64,000 nt of DNA, taken from assembly GCF_035083965.1 (NCBI RefSeq), contig NC_089736.1, forward strand, positions 2,586,501-2,650,500, read 5' to 3'. Both the position numbers and the translations under genes were made by a program. Within the stretch, counting starts at the first letter, position 1. Every line of letters starts with the position of its first letter. The DNA is from Branchiostoma lanceolatum. Lineage: Eukaryota; Chordata; Leptocardii; Amphioxiformes; Branchiostomatidae. The notes beneath the pieces are model-generated. The model worked only from the letters and a program-made list of their open reading frames with translations, ran no database searches and had not been told where the DNA came from. This document shows, piece after piece, positions 11,981-24,300 of this stretch.

Positions 11981-14070
11981 TCAGTTTAGCCCAAGCAGTC
12001 TTTTGACGGAGTCCTTGTAGCCCTGTACATGTTCAGAGCTCTCTCCCAGGTTTTTCTGATTCACTACAGCCTGTTTATACAGTTGTACATCAGGGTTCTG
12101 TACAATCTCCTCCTCTGTTACATCACTGCTTCCCTTCTCGGCCTGCTGGATAGCTCTGATGGTACTGACGATGTTCTGTTCTGACGGGCTGCCCTCCCAC
12201 AGGAACTCGTCGCGATCCTCCGGCGTGATGCCGGCTTCCCAGGGTTCCGTTTTCCAGGCCTCGAGGTATAGCACGGTCAGGAGGTACTGCGTGTAGTCGT
12301 AGTTCTGTTTGCGGTGGGGACAGCGGTCGGCCGTGATCGTCAGGGTGTCGGTTTCCTTGTCGTACCGGTCGCCCACAAGCTTCAGGAGTTTCTTCCTCGC
12401 GTGGTCGTCGAGCTCCAGCTGGGACAGTTTGAGCTGTGAGGATGGAAGAGGAAAAAAACAAACTTGTTAAGTTCACACTAGCTGGTTTGACGGAGATTAT
12501 TAGTACCAGTACATTGTTTTTCTATTGACCTGGCATTTCTTCTACCACAGAAAAATGAAAACTTTAAGGTGATTTTGCTACTTAACAGAATATTATACAA
12601 AAAGGCTTACTAGTACTAGTATGCCCAAAAGTTGGTTACTCTGATCATCTGAAAAATCAAATTTTATGCTTGCATGTTTACTCTTGCTTCTAAATGTAAT
12701 GGTAAAGTTTCACATATCACACTTGAGTAACTAGTACTTCCATCTTATTGCATCTTTATTTTAACTCAAAGTCAACCAGTTTTTCCAAAATCAGTGTCTT
12801 CTCAAAAGCCAAGTGACCCGTTGTTTTGAAAACTGATTTTGTACCTTCAACGTGACAATCCTGGCTTCAGGATGCCGTAGTGACGGTCCAGACAGCACAT
12901 AGTCCGTCGTGATGACCTCCAGCGGGAAGTGTTCCTCGCAAGCCTCGTCCGTCTCCAGCGCCGCCGGCCAGTCTGTGCAGAACTGCTTCAGAACCTTGAG
13001 TCAAAGTCACCAAGCAAAATTTTTGTTTAAGTCATAAATCTAAGTCTAAATCTAGGTCACAAATCTAATTATGTTGTTAAATTCAAAATCACATCACGTC
13101 CAGCAATGTAATAGACATCTAGACCCCATTCATACCAAGATTTGCAAATCTTGATTCACCCAGGTGACGGATTGATCCATATCCAGGAATTCTGGTAAGA
13201 ATGGGGTCTAGTGGGGATAGTGACAAAACCAACCTCGCAGTGCCTCTTCACCGCTACCGGCGTCAGGTGCAAGAAGTTGGGGACCTTACGGAGCTCGTTG
13301 TTGCCGATTTTGTCTGGCTGCACTCCTCTGTGTTAGGGAATACATTGTAGTAATGTGTCAGTACATGGTCCGGTCTTATAAGAAACATTACAAACCAGAT
13401 ACTCCTAATACCACTAGTAGTAATAGAGTGTATCATATAACCACAGATGTTTTTAACCTCCTTGATATATAAGTAACTGATATAACGTTTTAGTATAACA
13501 TACTATCAGATCTGATACATAACATGGTCTTTCAGTGTGTTGGCCATCAATGCCACTTCTGGATAAGAAAGTTTGGGATTCAAATCGTGCAAGTACTCTG
13601 AGATGTAACAACTTGAAGTTGAAAATTATTGTTGTCCCATGCATCCAGGTGGATAATTGTAACTAACTTACTAAGTTGTATGAAAGCAAGGAGGTTATAT
13701 ATCCAAGTGCATCCAAAACATGAAGCCAATTCGTGAATATAATAACAATACAAAGTATGCCCTACCTGTTGAGAGGAAAGCCCATCCGCACAGGCAGCGG
13801 CACAGCGGACGGTTTGAACGTGGCTGCAGTCGGCCAAACACTGGGCCAGTCCTGGTCCTCCGCCATCCTCGCTGCCCTTGGCACCATGGGCCGTCTGCTG
13901 GGACTCGCCGGTCCGTCGTCCCTTCTTCTTCTGCCCCTCTGTGGGCCTCGCTGGTTCCCTGGCGTCTGTGCTATCGAAGACGCTCGTTGTAAAGAGTTGT
14001 AGTTGATGCATAGTGATGTTTGTAACCTTCGGGACCAGCAAGGAAACGTGTTTCTGCATACGGCAGCCAT
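11981..14070 (-). CDS. MRPS35: Small ribosomal subunit protein mS35, mitochondrial
   Basis: Four exons on the minus strand (14070-13766, 13327-13234, 12994-12845, 12433-11981) join in phase to give 333 residues, close to the 323 of human MRPS35. Recognisable family stretches are [20 protein letters not shown] and LPVRMGFP (exon 1), [18 protein letters not shown] (exon 2), [17 protein letters not shown] (exon 3), and [20 protein letters not shown] and [12 protein letters not shown] (exon 4). The protein belongs to the 28S/mS mitochondrial ribosome subunit. I chose the ATG at 14070 because it begins [17 protein letters not shown], a basic, Ser-rich, acid-free leader typical of mitochondrial targeting. 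The frame stays open upstream to an ATG at 14238, which would add 56 residues and mask that leader. Convergent with the Band-7 gene. Confidence 0.93.
13119..13211. mobile_element. Short MITE in MRPS35 intron 2
   Basis: Terminal inverted repeats of about 24 bases bound a 93-bp element: CTAGACCCCATTCATACCA at the left and the complement of CTAGACCCCATTCTTACCA at the right. There is no coding capacity. The intron is otherwise short. Target duplication could not be defined. Confidence 0.65.
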
Positions 14071-16219
14071 GATGGTCACTGCTGGGATCTCGCACCAGAG
14101 TTTCTGGTTGGCAGTCTGAGTAGACCAGTCAGAAGCGACCTCTAGCGGACAATACTTCCGCTGCAGTAAGAACTCACTGAGAGCCTGTAACGTTGCCAGC
14201 AGTGCGTCAATCAGCCTGGTTTTCGGCCTGCCAAACATCTTTATGTCCTTTATTCATTTACAGTCATCACATGGACAGCGGAATTTGCGTTACACAGACC
14301 AAAGAAGTTATCAAATCTAACCTCTTTGCACAGACTATGCGCCAACAACCCCAAATTTCGTGTAACGTTATTTTGCGGAGCGGCTCTGTTTTCTGAGAAC
14401 TTGGATTTGAATTTGAGTCAAGGATCCTCAAGTCCTCGGCAACGCTTCGCGTTACAATGATTCTGGGCCAGAGACGCACACGCACAACGTTATTTTTCCG
14501 GCAGTGCTTTTGACAAAGCGTAAGACGTCGATGCAAACTTTTTTTTATTGCAATCTGTCGCACTTTCACAAAAAACAAACGCTAACGTTATGCACATAGC
14601 AACTTGCAGCGTTGCAGCCTCGTTGACTTTTGTGACGTTAACTTTGTAACTTTTCCTTTTTTACAAATGCTGCTGAATGATGCTCCATTTTTTTCCATCT
14701 TGATATCTATGAATTTGGTGGTGTTGGAAATTAAAGTAAAGTTTGGAAATCAACGCTCTTTCCCTGCACAATATAACGTTACGCAACCACTTCCGTCTGT
14801 CCCAAATGGCCTCCTTCTCACACCGCCTGCTGAGTCAATATTGACACCTGAGAACCTCACCTTCCCCGGCCCACGCTCAGGTGTCTGACATCACCTGCTG
14901 AGGAAACTGACTCATTCCATTGTAATTTCTCCAATTGTGTGGGAAGGAAACCTAAACGGTGTTGTGTTTCCTTTTATTGACGATTTTTCCCCGCGAATGC
15001 TTCGGGAATGAATGGAGAGGAAAAGAGAATTCCTGTGCCGAAGCCAGACACGTACAGGCGCTAGGCCACGAAGGTCAGGAACCTGAGAAGTCTGGAACAC
15101 CTGAAAGAAGGTCACATGACTAACCAAAACAAGGACAGGAAAATATTAAAAACAAATAGTTTTCTTCATGTTTTTGGCAGCAAATGAATAGGACACATAA
15201 ACTGAATCTTTCTGTGAGGAACTGTTCAAGAAAATTGTGTATTTTTGGTCAGATTTGTTTAAATTTGGTGTTTTAAACATTCCTTTGTTTGCAGCCGCTG
15301 TCGCATTCCAATCGACTGAGTGGGCTCGTCCAAGATATAGTTTACAATAAAGAAGGGGAGATTACCCTATTTGCTGGTAAAAGATATATAGAAATGCCTT
15401 TTTCAAGCAAAAACAGTTCTTTATCGGAGTATGAATACTATTTTTTATTTTAAATACAGATGAGTTAAGTATATTCCGTAAGTTAATGGACTTTTTAGGT
15501 TTCTTTTCTGTGCCAATCATCAACACCTTCCCTGTTGTCTGCAAAATGGACGGGTCCCAATTAGTATCGTGAAGCGGTCGGGTCATAGAACCATCCGCAT
15601 TTGTATGGTACCTGAAAATCCGTAATTTCACACAAAAAGGCCTCCATATAAGCTACAAACTTACTAACTTCAAAGAAAATATCAGTTTTTATATCATCTT
15701 TGTGTTTATTTTTTGATTTAGGGGACAAAGAAGACAGAAAGAAGGATTGTTTCGTGGGACTATTTTCTAGCGGAGGGTTATTGGGTGCATGCCCCGGTTC
15801 GTTAGACCACGCCATCTTGGGTTTGAATTTTCTGGCTGGCTGCGGAGAGAGGTGGGAAACTCGACTTGTTGCGCGCTTCAACCTCGGCAAAGCAAGAAAA
15901 CGTCCCTCAACCTCCATACCTAGGGTCCTTTGGGACAGGTAAGACAAGTTTGAATGCTATTTTGAGGAACGAACTTAGTAGTTTTTAAACATTTTGTGCC
16001 GAAGGTTCGCCGCCCGCTTGGCTGCAAATTTTGTATACAATCTCGACTCGAGTGGTGTCGCCTTTCGGCTTCTTTGTGCAGATTTGCTCCGAGTCGGTAC
16101 AATTTTGAGCTCTAATCCGGCGAAAGAGCTTCAAACACTAAAGTTTCTAGCTTCTACAACTTCTTTTCCACTCCGTAAACGTAGTTTTAGTGTCTTTAAA
16201 CTGTGAAAACGTGGAGAAA

Positions 16220-16513
16220 TGGGCTGTTCCAAAAAAAAAAAATGGAGGGGGGGTTGACGACACAATTTTCTGCATATTATTCAACCCCCTTTATCCCGGT
16301 ATCCCGACGACTTCAACCCCCTTAATCCTGCATCCCGAAGACCTCGACCCCCTTTATCCCGGTATCCCGACGACTTCAACCCCCTTAATCCTGAATCCCG
16401 ACGACTTCAACCCCCTTTATCCCGGAATCCCGACTACTTTCAAACCCCCTAAATCCTGAATCCTGTCCTACGTCGTCAACCGGGGGGGTATTTTTTTTTT
16501 TTGGAACGGCCCA
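16220..16513. mobile_element. Fold-back element enclosing a minisatellite
   Basis: Ends are inverted: TGGGCTGTTCC, an A-run, GGAGGGGGG and TTGACGAC on the left; GTCGTCAACC, GGGGGGT, a T-run and GGAACGGCCCA on the right. Between them (about 16280-16475) are six units of 31-33 bases built on CAACCCCCTTTATCCCGG and CAACCCCCTTAATCCTG, which alternate to give a higher-order period of about 63. Each unit ends in a CCCGACGACTT motif. Confidence 0.75.
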
Positions 16514-19500
16514 ATCGGTGCTAGACGTTTAGGGTGTGGAGGGGCCAAAACCTCTCGAGATTTGAGTGGTCGAGTTTTCTGGGATTTTTGCGTCCAAACA
16601 GAGTCGGGACGCCGCAACCTGAGGTAAAATGTGCTCTTCTAGCTTTCCTCAGGTTAAATTGTATAATAAATATCCATTGTATGTATCCTTGGTGTCACAT
16701 TTGTGACATTGGTGGGCAGTTTCTGAGGTAGACAAGTCGTCTGAAAGCGATTTCTGGTCGCCATATGTTGGACGTTCCTGCCCCGGATTGACGTTTTGCA
16801 TGGCTTATTTTTCTAACCCCAGACCTCGCATTCCCAGGGACCTGAACATTTCCTGTCGTTATAGACGCTGTGATTTTACCCCAGGAAGTCGTAGATTCGG
16901 TCTGAGTTGTCTAGAACAAATATGTAAAGTTCTACGACAAACTGAAGACTGAGTTTGGAAGGAGAAGATACAGTTTCCAAATAAATTTTGTTGGAATCTT
17001 GTGCCCACCAGACGCCATGTTGCAACCGAATACATTTACACAGATTTTTGCAACAACAAAACGCAGTGTGTATTATTTAAAAAGAAGTGTCCGTTCTAGG
17101 TTTTAGGCAATCTTATTTTAAGGAAAATGAATTTAGTGTTTTTTTTACTGCAGAAGAAAATACTTTCAAGTTTGTAATGAAATGTTTAGGTCAATGTTTT
17201 GTATAATATTGACCTAGAATTGAGAGATTGTCACTATGCTATTGTGTCAGGCTGTGTATTCCTTTTTCAGTTAGGTTTTGGTGGTCATTTTATTCATTGT
17301 TTTGCCATTTTGATTTGCTGTTTAGTTCCTCTGTGACAGCTGTGATTAAAAATCCATGTAATTACTAGTCTGCTGTTTAAAAATTCCACCAATGCTGCAG
17401 AAACAAATGCTTACAACTATCCCTGGTATTTGTTTTCCCATTTCTAGACTATGCGGCATACACACAGAAATTGTCTCCTGCAAATTTGTACCACTTGTAG
17501 CCAACCCAGCAGTTTTGTGGTTTCCACAATTCCATTATGAATCATTGAAAGGTCCACAGGGGCAATTAATTGTAATAATTGACATCACAGCCCTGTAGTG
17601 ATTTGCAAGGGCAGTAAACCATGTCAAATTGCACAGAATAGCCAAGTCATGGGCAATTTCACGCAGAGGAGATGTTTTAAATCAAATATTGTGGTTCAGG
17701 GTTACATAGTTTGTTAACTCTCTATATATAATAATGAAGCCATGTAGACAGTACAAGGGAAAACGGCTTGTTCTTGTGGAAGAAGGCATGCATAATTTCT
17801 GATGTCAAAATGGATTTTTGATGTACCTTCCCGAAGTGCTTGTGGGATTTGGGAATCCTAATGGTGAATATTTCATTTTTGGCCCCAAACCTTCTGAATT
17901 AGGACTCTCGTGTTCATCTTGAACAGTCATGTGTACTGGTGAATTTTGAAATGGCAGCAAACCTGCTGGCTTACGTAATTATAAGGTTGAGTATTTTCTG
18001 CAGGAGCTTCTAGTAAATGTAAATTTTGCTGTTATATAGTGACATGAGCTTAGACAGATGTACTGTGGCAGACAGGTCAGGTTGACAGAAAGCAGTCTGA
18101 GCCTGGTGTTTACATTGGTCAGGTGCCAGCAAGACTGCTGTCTTGTTTCTTCTCATCTCATCCATCTGGACCTTTAAAGTCTCCTTCTGGCTTTGATGCA
18201 GTTTTAAATGCTCGTTCAGGCAAGGCTTGAAATTCATACCCTAGAAATTTAGGTGCACAAAGAAATCAAGTAATACAACAAAGGTTTCATAATTTTTTAC
18301 ACATAGATCATGTCAAATGTGCTGTGCTGTATAGTACACGTACTACTTAACTAAGTACTGCATGATTTTTGCTCGACCGTTACAGTAATTCAGTGGTTCA
18401 TATTCTGGAAGGGAAGTTGCATGTGAATCACTTGGTCAGAAAGAGATAACAGTACATGCCAACGTGGTGAATGTGTTGGATTTTGACGCTGTCAAGATAT
18501 TTCCTTGTTTACTATCATGACAAAATGTGTAGCACAGAAATTTTCCAAAGTCATTATAGCATTGGAGAAAAATCTCAATTTGTTTCTTTGATGTTGCAAA
18601 ACCTGTCTGTCAAAGGCTTGTTATAGATCGCAATAGTGCAAGGTATAGATGTTAAAATGGATGAATTCCTGTTGAAATCATGCATTTGTAAAGAAATATG
18701 ACAGTTTGAAAGTTGATAACCGTAAGTCAATGTGCTGCTGGATGTATCATATGACTTGAAAGGTCCAACACACTGTTATTTCAAGGGTTTGTTGTAAATT
18801 TGTTACAGCAAACTCCGACAGTATCTTTGCTGTCAAAGAAAAATGTCATACACTTTATAACGTTACACAATTGAACAGTTATGTTGAAATTACGCCATTC
18901 TTTCATGCCTGGTGGATTAGTGGAAATTAAACTCAAGTGACCGCACATGCCAAGCTTGCATTTTTAGGTGAGTCCCTGTAGAAATTATCCTGATAAAAAG
19001 TCCATTAGATTCTGATATCATCTGGTTTGCAGAGCTCTGGGGAAGGAAACTAGGAAGGTGGATAATTTGAGCTGACAGGTCTGGCCCTGCATGTATGCAT
19101 AACAAAGTAGGGTCTGTCAGCTCGCATTTTCTAGGGTCCCAGGGACAAGAAACCCAAGCATTGTTGTAGAAAGGGTAGCAAATAGAGGCCATGTGTGGTG
19201 CTGATGGGGGCAGGGGTACACAGATGGAGAGTGCAGATGGTTTGTTTCACTGGAATTTATTTTCGTCACAATTGAAACTGTTTTCTGCGCTGAACTTGTA
19301 AGTTTGTTGGACCTGAACTTTGAGTTGTTTTGTTAAGTATGGGCACAGTGACAGGTAAGTATTGTTTCTGAAGTCTATCAGCTGCCAAGAGAAATTAAAA
19401 GTTACTGAACTTTCATTTACACAGTTTACATTTACACAGTACAGATAATGAAGTTCGCTTGTTTGTTGTCTTTGGTTTCATCATTGAGCGTGAGATGAAA

Positions 19501-19812
19501 TTGGCATCAGCTATTTTTTCCTATAAATCAAATTTCAAAAGTTTAACTTAAACTGTGCAATGCTATGCCATTGGCAATTAATCTTGTAATATCTTTTACA
19601 AATAAGTTTTCATTTCTTGGTAAAAAGGTTTCATTCTCAAGAAAACCTCACCTTTGAAGTGTGGTGATTTTTGGTTGCCATCCCAGGTTGGACCACTGAC
19701 AGATATAAAAGAGAGTCCCATACTGTTCCCTGTTGGCTTGATGGGCTGGTCTTGATTTGCTTGACACTAACCAGGTCCTGTCCAAAAGGCTTGGTGAGAG
19801 GACCAGCTACAT

Positions 19813-19945
19813 GTAGCTTAGCCTGAGTGCCAGTTTTTTTTAGCTTCCGTACGCTACCCAAGCTCCACTCGCCGGCAGCGGAGCTTGGGTAGCGCAGCAG
19901 AGCTATGGTAACGGACGGAAGCTAAAAAAACTGGCACTCGGGCTA
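19813..19945. mobile_element. Fold-back element B with 8-bp target duplication
   Basis: The arms pair over most of their length: TTAGCCTGAGTGCCAG, a T-run, TAGCTTCCGT and CTACCCAAGCTCC on the left, with the complementary blocks on the right. A bulge (AGAGCTATGGTAACGG) is present on the right arm only. AGCTACAT flanks the element at 19805-19812 and 19946-19953. Terminal bases resemble fold-back elements A (5917) and C (59876). Confidence 0.7.
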
Positions 19946-21340
19946 AGCTACATGCCCATCTCCTGTGTTGCTGACAGTTGTAACTCAGCTGTTGTCTCTT
20001 CAAGAGAAAGATATGCAGATCTGAAAGTGTAGCACAGCATAGTGAAAACTTGAATAAAGTCCTTGTGCTGTTTCTTATATAGATTTCGTAGATTTCCAAA
20101 AGCCCTGGTGAGAGGCACATTTTGTGTCGACAGTTGTAAATCCTGTCTTCTTGAGAAAGATATGCAGACCTGTAAGTACCTACAGTAAGTATGACACAGC
20201 ATTAGAATGAAGTTAGTGAAACCTTGAATGACGTCCTTTCTGTTGAGCTTCTATTTGTATGGATTTTCGTAGTTTGATTGCTAGTGTTCCGCTACTTCTT
20301 GTTGTGTATTATTCAATGCTGCCTGAAACCCAATCCTCGCAGCAAAATTTAGACCTTGTTTTGTGTGCGAAAAATGTAAACAAAGCTACCCTTGTGGCCT
20401 GGAATCTCGCCAGCTGTATCATATTTTTACTACATGAAAAATATGTAGTGTCAAATTTTAATGGTATAAAAATGTGGTTTATTTGAACCCTTTGTATAAT
20501 GTTTCTGTCATAAAAAAAGGGGGAATACGGCATTTGATTTGGACCAGTTGTACAAGAATAGCTTTCAAACCTTGTCAAAGCCTGGACATGATTACCATTC
20601 ATGTTAAATGTCAGGAGAGTTCAGTGCCCACAGATTGTCACAACGGATCAGTTTTGTCTGGAAGGATATGAAAACAGATACATATGCCAACCTTTAGATT
20701 CATATAACTTGGCTATAATACAATCAGTATGGGGATGTGTATGTACTCTGTGGCGTTACAGCTAGATCAGATGTATAGCAAAGCAAAACCACATGTCTTA
20801 TCTAGGCTTGGATACATTACCAGTAGTGAATTTTATGCCGAAGTTAAACTTGCATGTGGCTAGAATGTTCAAGCATAAAGTCAAAACTGAATTAATCTGT
20901 AACAGAATATGATTTTAGTATCACCCCCTTTTTTGTTCTCTAGTATTTTGTGTTCAGTGTAGTAGATCTAACACTAATAATAATGTTTTCAATGGTGTCA
21001 AATGCACTGGCCACTGGGCTTTCTTTCAGTCCCTTATTCTTCAAGATTAGAAAAATATGATCAAAATTCAAAAGTGATAATACTTAAGATTAGGCCTACG
21101 TGCGAAATTACCTGTGGTATCTCATGAAAGGGGAGTAGACAACCTACCTACAGTGTTAGGTTGCGTGCGTTGTGCCCATTATGACATTTGAGTCACACTG
21201 GTGCAGTATTGAATGAATGAATGAATACCTTTATTGTACACACATACCCACTGGGTTTAGTACAGGTCACAACAGAAAACATAACAGTTTGAAAGTACAT
21301 ATATATACATTACAATGATAAGCTAACACTAATCTAATGA

Positions 21341-24300
21341 TTACGTTAATTTGGCCTCTTCTCGCTTCTTGGTGATATTGTAAATATACGTACAGGTGTG
21401 TTTTACTAGTATAATAGAGGGTTTACCTAAAGTCATTAGAAATATGAATTGTTCCTCTTTGCAAAGATGTATAAAATGGGGAAAGCTACATTGAATAAGT
21501 TTATAAAGCGCAGCTCTCTCTTCGTTGTATAAACTACATTCTACTAAAAAGTGCTGCTCGTCTTCTATCCTATTTAAATTGCAATGTCTACATATACGTT
21601 GTTCTAGGGGAGTGCAGTTATGACGTCCGGTTTCAATGTGAAGTCTGTGACAGCTGATACGGAGTTTTGTGACTGCGGTCCTATGCCGTATATTTTCGAG
21701 GCTTAGATACTTTTCTTCGTTATATGTGGACTTGAACAATCTGTAGGATCTCAGTTTGTTTCGAGCTGATCCACCTTTGTTATCATTGTGTATTTCTTTT
21801 AGGAAAGTTTGAAAGTGAATATCTTTCAAGCGTTGATTGATGGAATTAATGATTTGGGACGTATCTGTGTTTGGGGATAAAGAGCAATGCCAGATGTAGC
21901 CGAAACCGCACTCCTCTAGGGACTTCCGAACTCCTGACGCCCAACATTTGGCTCCAGTTTTATCTAAGTCTATCTGACAAGCGAGAGCATCTAACTGAAA
22001 ACTGTCGGCAGGCACTTTCAGACGAAGTCTTAAAAGATGTTTGATGGCGTTTAGGGAGGCCTCCACTTGAATGGGAAACCTACCTAGTTCTGCCCTTGCA
22101 GCGAGGCCACATGCCGATCTCGGTACGTGCAGGGCTTGTTTACAGAATTTTAGGTGAATGGATTCGATAGGGCAGGATTTGGAGCTTTTAACTGAACCCC
22201 AGATCTCCGACCCGTAAAGAATTACGGGTTTAACACAACTGTCAAAAAGCTTGTTTCTAACAGACAAAGGTGCGTCGGCTTTGTCCAGTGATTGGTTCAT
22301 GCTAAATAAAGCTTTTAGTCCCTTACTGTAAAGATGTTTGTTGTTCGCCTTGAAAGTGCCCGCGGAGTTGACAACAATGCCTAGATAACAATAAGATGTC
22401 ACTATTTCAACCGGATTATTCTTATATATAAAATACAGCTCTTTCGGTAGACGGCCCCCCTTAGAGAAAACAATAATTTTTGTTTTCTTAAGGTTCACAT
22501 TGAGTTTCCAGGTATGACAGTAGCTTTCTAGTCTATCTAAGGAAGACTGTAGTCCTTGCTTGGACTCAGAAAAAATCACTAAGTCGTCTGCATATAGAAG
22601 ACAAGGAACTCGCTTACTGTACATGGAAGGGGGATTACAGGCATCAATGTCAAATACTGAGGTAATATCACTTAGAAATAAGTTAAACAATGTCGGACTT
22701 AAATTACAGCCCTGTCGGACACCACGCCTTGTAACAAATGGCTCTGTTAGACCTTGGCTGTATTTGACTTGATTAGTAGTTTTTGAATACATATCATTGA
22801 TTGTTTGTAGGAAATTACCCCCTATACCTAACTTGTTTAATTTGAAAAGAAGACCGTTTCTCCAGACCGAGTCGAAAGCTTTACTGAAATCTACAAAACA
22901 TACGAAAAGCCTAGAGTTTTTACTAATATACTTGCTAACTAAGGTACTTAATACGAAGAGGTTATCTGCTGTTCTAAAATTTTTCCTAAACCCTGCTTGG
23001 TGAGGTTTGAAAAGACTATTGACTTCTGCAAAATTAACTAAGCGAGTGTTTAGAATTGACGAGAACAATTTACCCAAACAGCTCATTATTGAAATGCCGC
23101 GGTAATTATCTGGGAGGGAGGGATCTCCGGACTTGTGAATAGGAACAATGTGGCTGAGGGACCACTCCTGCGGGAAATACCCGCTATGGAGACATTTATT
23201 GAATAATTGAAGAAGTGGTGTTTGAAGCAACAGTTTACCTGATTTTAACATTTCATTTAAAATCATATCGTTTCCGCTCGATTTATTATTACTGAGGTTT
23301 GAGATGGCAGAGTTTAATTCTTTTGGTGTTATTGGTGAGTCTAAAACAGATGGGTTTGTAGGGAATGACGATACATCTAGTTGGTCGATTGTAGAAGTGA
23401 GACAGTCGTTAATATCATTGTTGGGAAGTTTTTCTAGGTTACTGAAGTGTTTAAACCATTCTTCTTCTGTGATTTGATGATTATCTTGTGCTTTTTTTGG
23501 TTTTAGTTTGTTCATAATATTCCAAAAAGCACCTGGATTTCTGTCCTTAAGGGAGGCTAATTGGGTCATGATAAGATTATGAAATTCCCTTTTCTTCTTT
23601 TTTATAAGTTTTTTATATTCTTTCTTTCTTCTAAAGTAACTTCCCCTTATGACAGGATTGGACGGTTGTTTTACTAGTAATGATGATAAGTTCTTCACCT
23701 CCCGTTTTAGTTCCACACAGGTTTTATCAAACCATTGTTTTGTTTGCTTACGCTGGGTATGTTTTTTGTAATTAGTTCTCCTAATTGATAATGATTTGAA
23801 ACCCGCGTCCCTCAAGATTGAACTAAAGTCCGATGCGATTTTTTCTATTTCCTCCTTCGAGGTTATATCGTTGGTGTTTTGGGATGAGAGGGAGTTCAAT
23901 CTGGTGTTAAATTGAGATTGTGAAAGGGTCTGAATAAATTTTTGTGTGGATTTATCATTCCAGTGAAAGCGTTTGGGGGAAGATTTAGTTTTAGATCTTT
24001 TCTTTTTTTCGAAGTGATTTTGATGTGCAGAATTGGAATGTATGTATACTGATAACATACAGTGGTCGGAAAAAACAGATAAAGGATGAACTCGAAATAA
24101 TAAGATGTTTTGAAGAAAGGATTTGCTGGAGATTATGTAATCGACCGTACTGCTACCGTTAGGCTGGTGACAGGTAAAGTTGCCTTGCAAATCGCCCGCT
24201 ACCCTGCCATTTAGGATTCTAAGATCTGATTGAATGCACAGATCAGATAGAAGTCGGCCAAATTTGTTGGGAGGTGATATGTCCAAGCGTTGTCTATCGC

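Larger units (their letters stand above)
14240..21210. other. Gene-poor 7-kb region
   Basis: No exon chain or RNA gene was recognised. Open frames in 14604-16731, 17392-20671 are short, non-overlapping in style with any family I know, and are taken as chance. The stretch holds two fold-back elements (16220-16513, 19813-19945), listed separately. A CpG-richer segment at about 15780-16130 contains GCCATCTTGG (YY1-like) at about 15811 and a strong donor CAG/GTAAGA at 15939, so it may be a promoter with a non-coding first exon, possibly of the beta-catenin gene downstream. Confidence 0.4.

Noticed and set aside
13720..14002. Plus-strand open frames of about 90 codons
   Set aside because: They are shadows of the first MRPS35 exon.
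14070..14238. Upstream in-frame ATG giving a 389-residue MRPS35
   Set aside because: It would bury the mitochondrial targeting leader, and the extra segment lacks similarity to the family.
15561..16206. Open frames of 60-128 codons around a CpG-rich block
   Set aside because: Overlapping frames on both strands with no conserved motif. Treated as promoter or UTR sequence.
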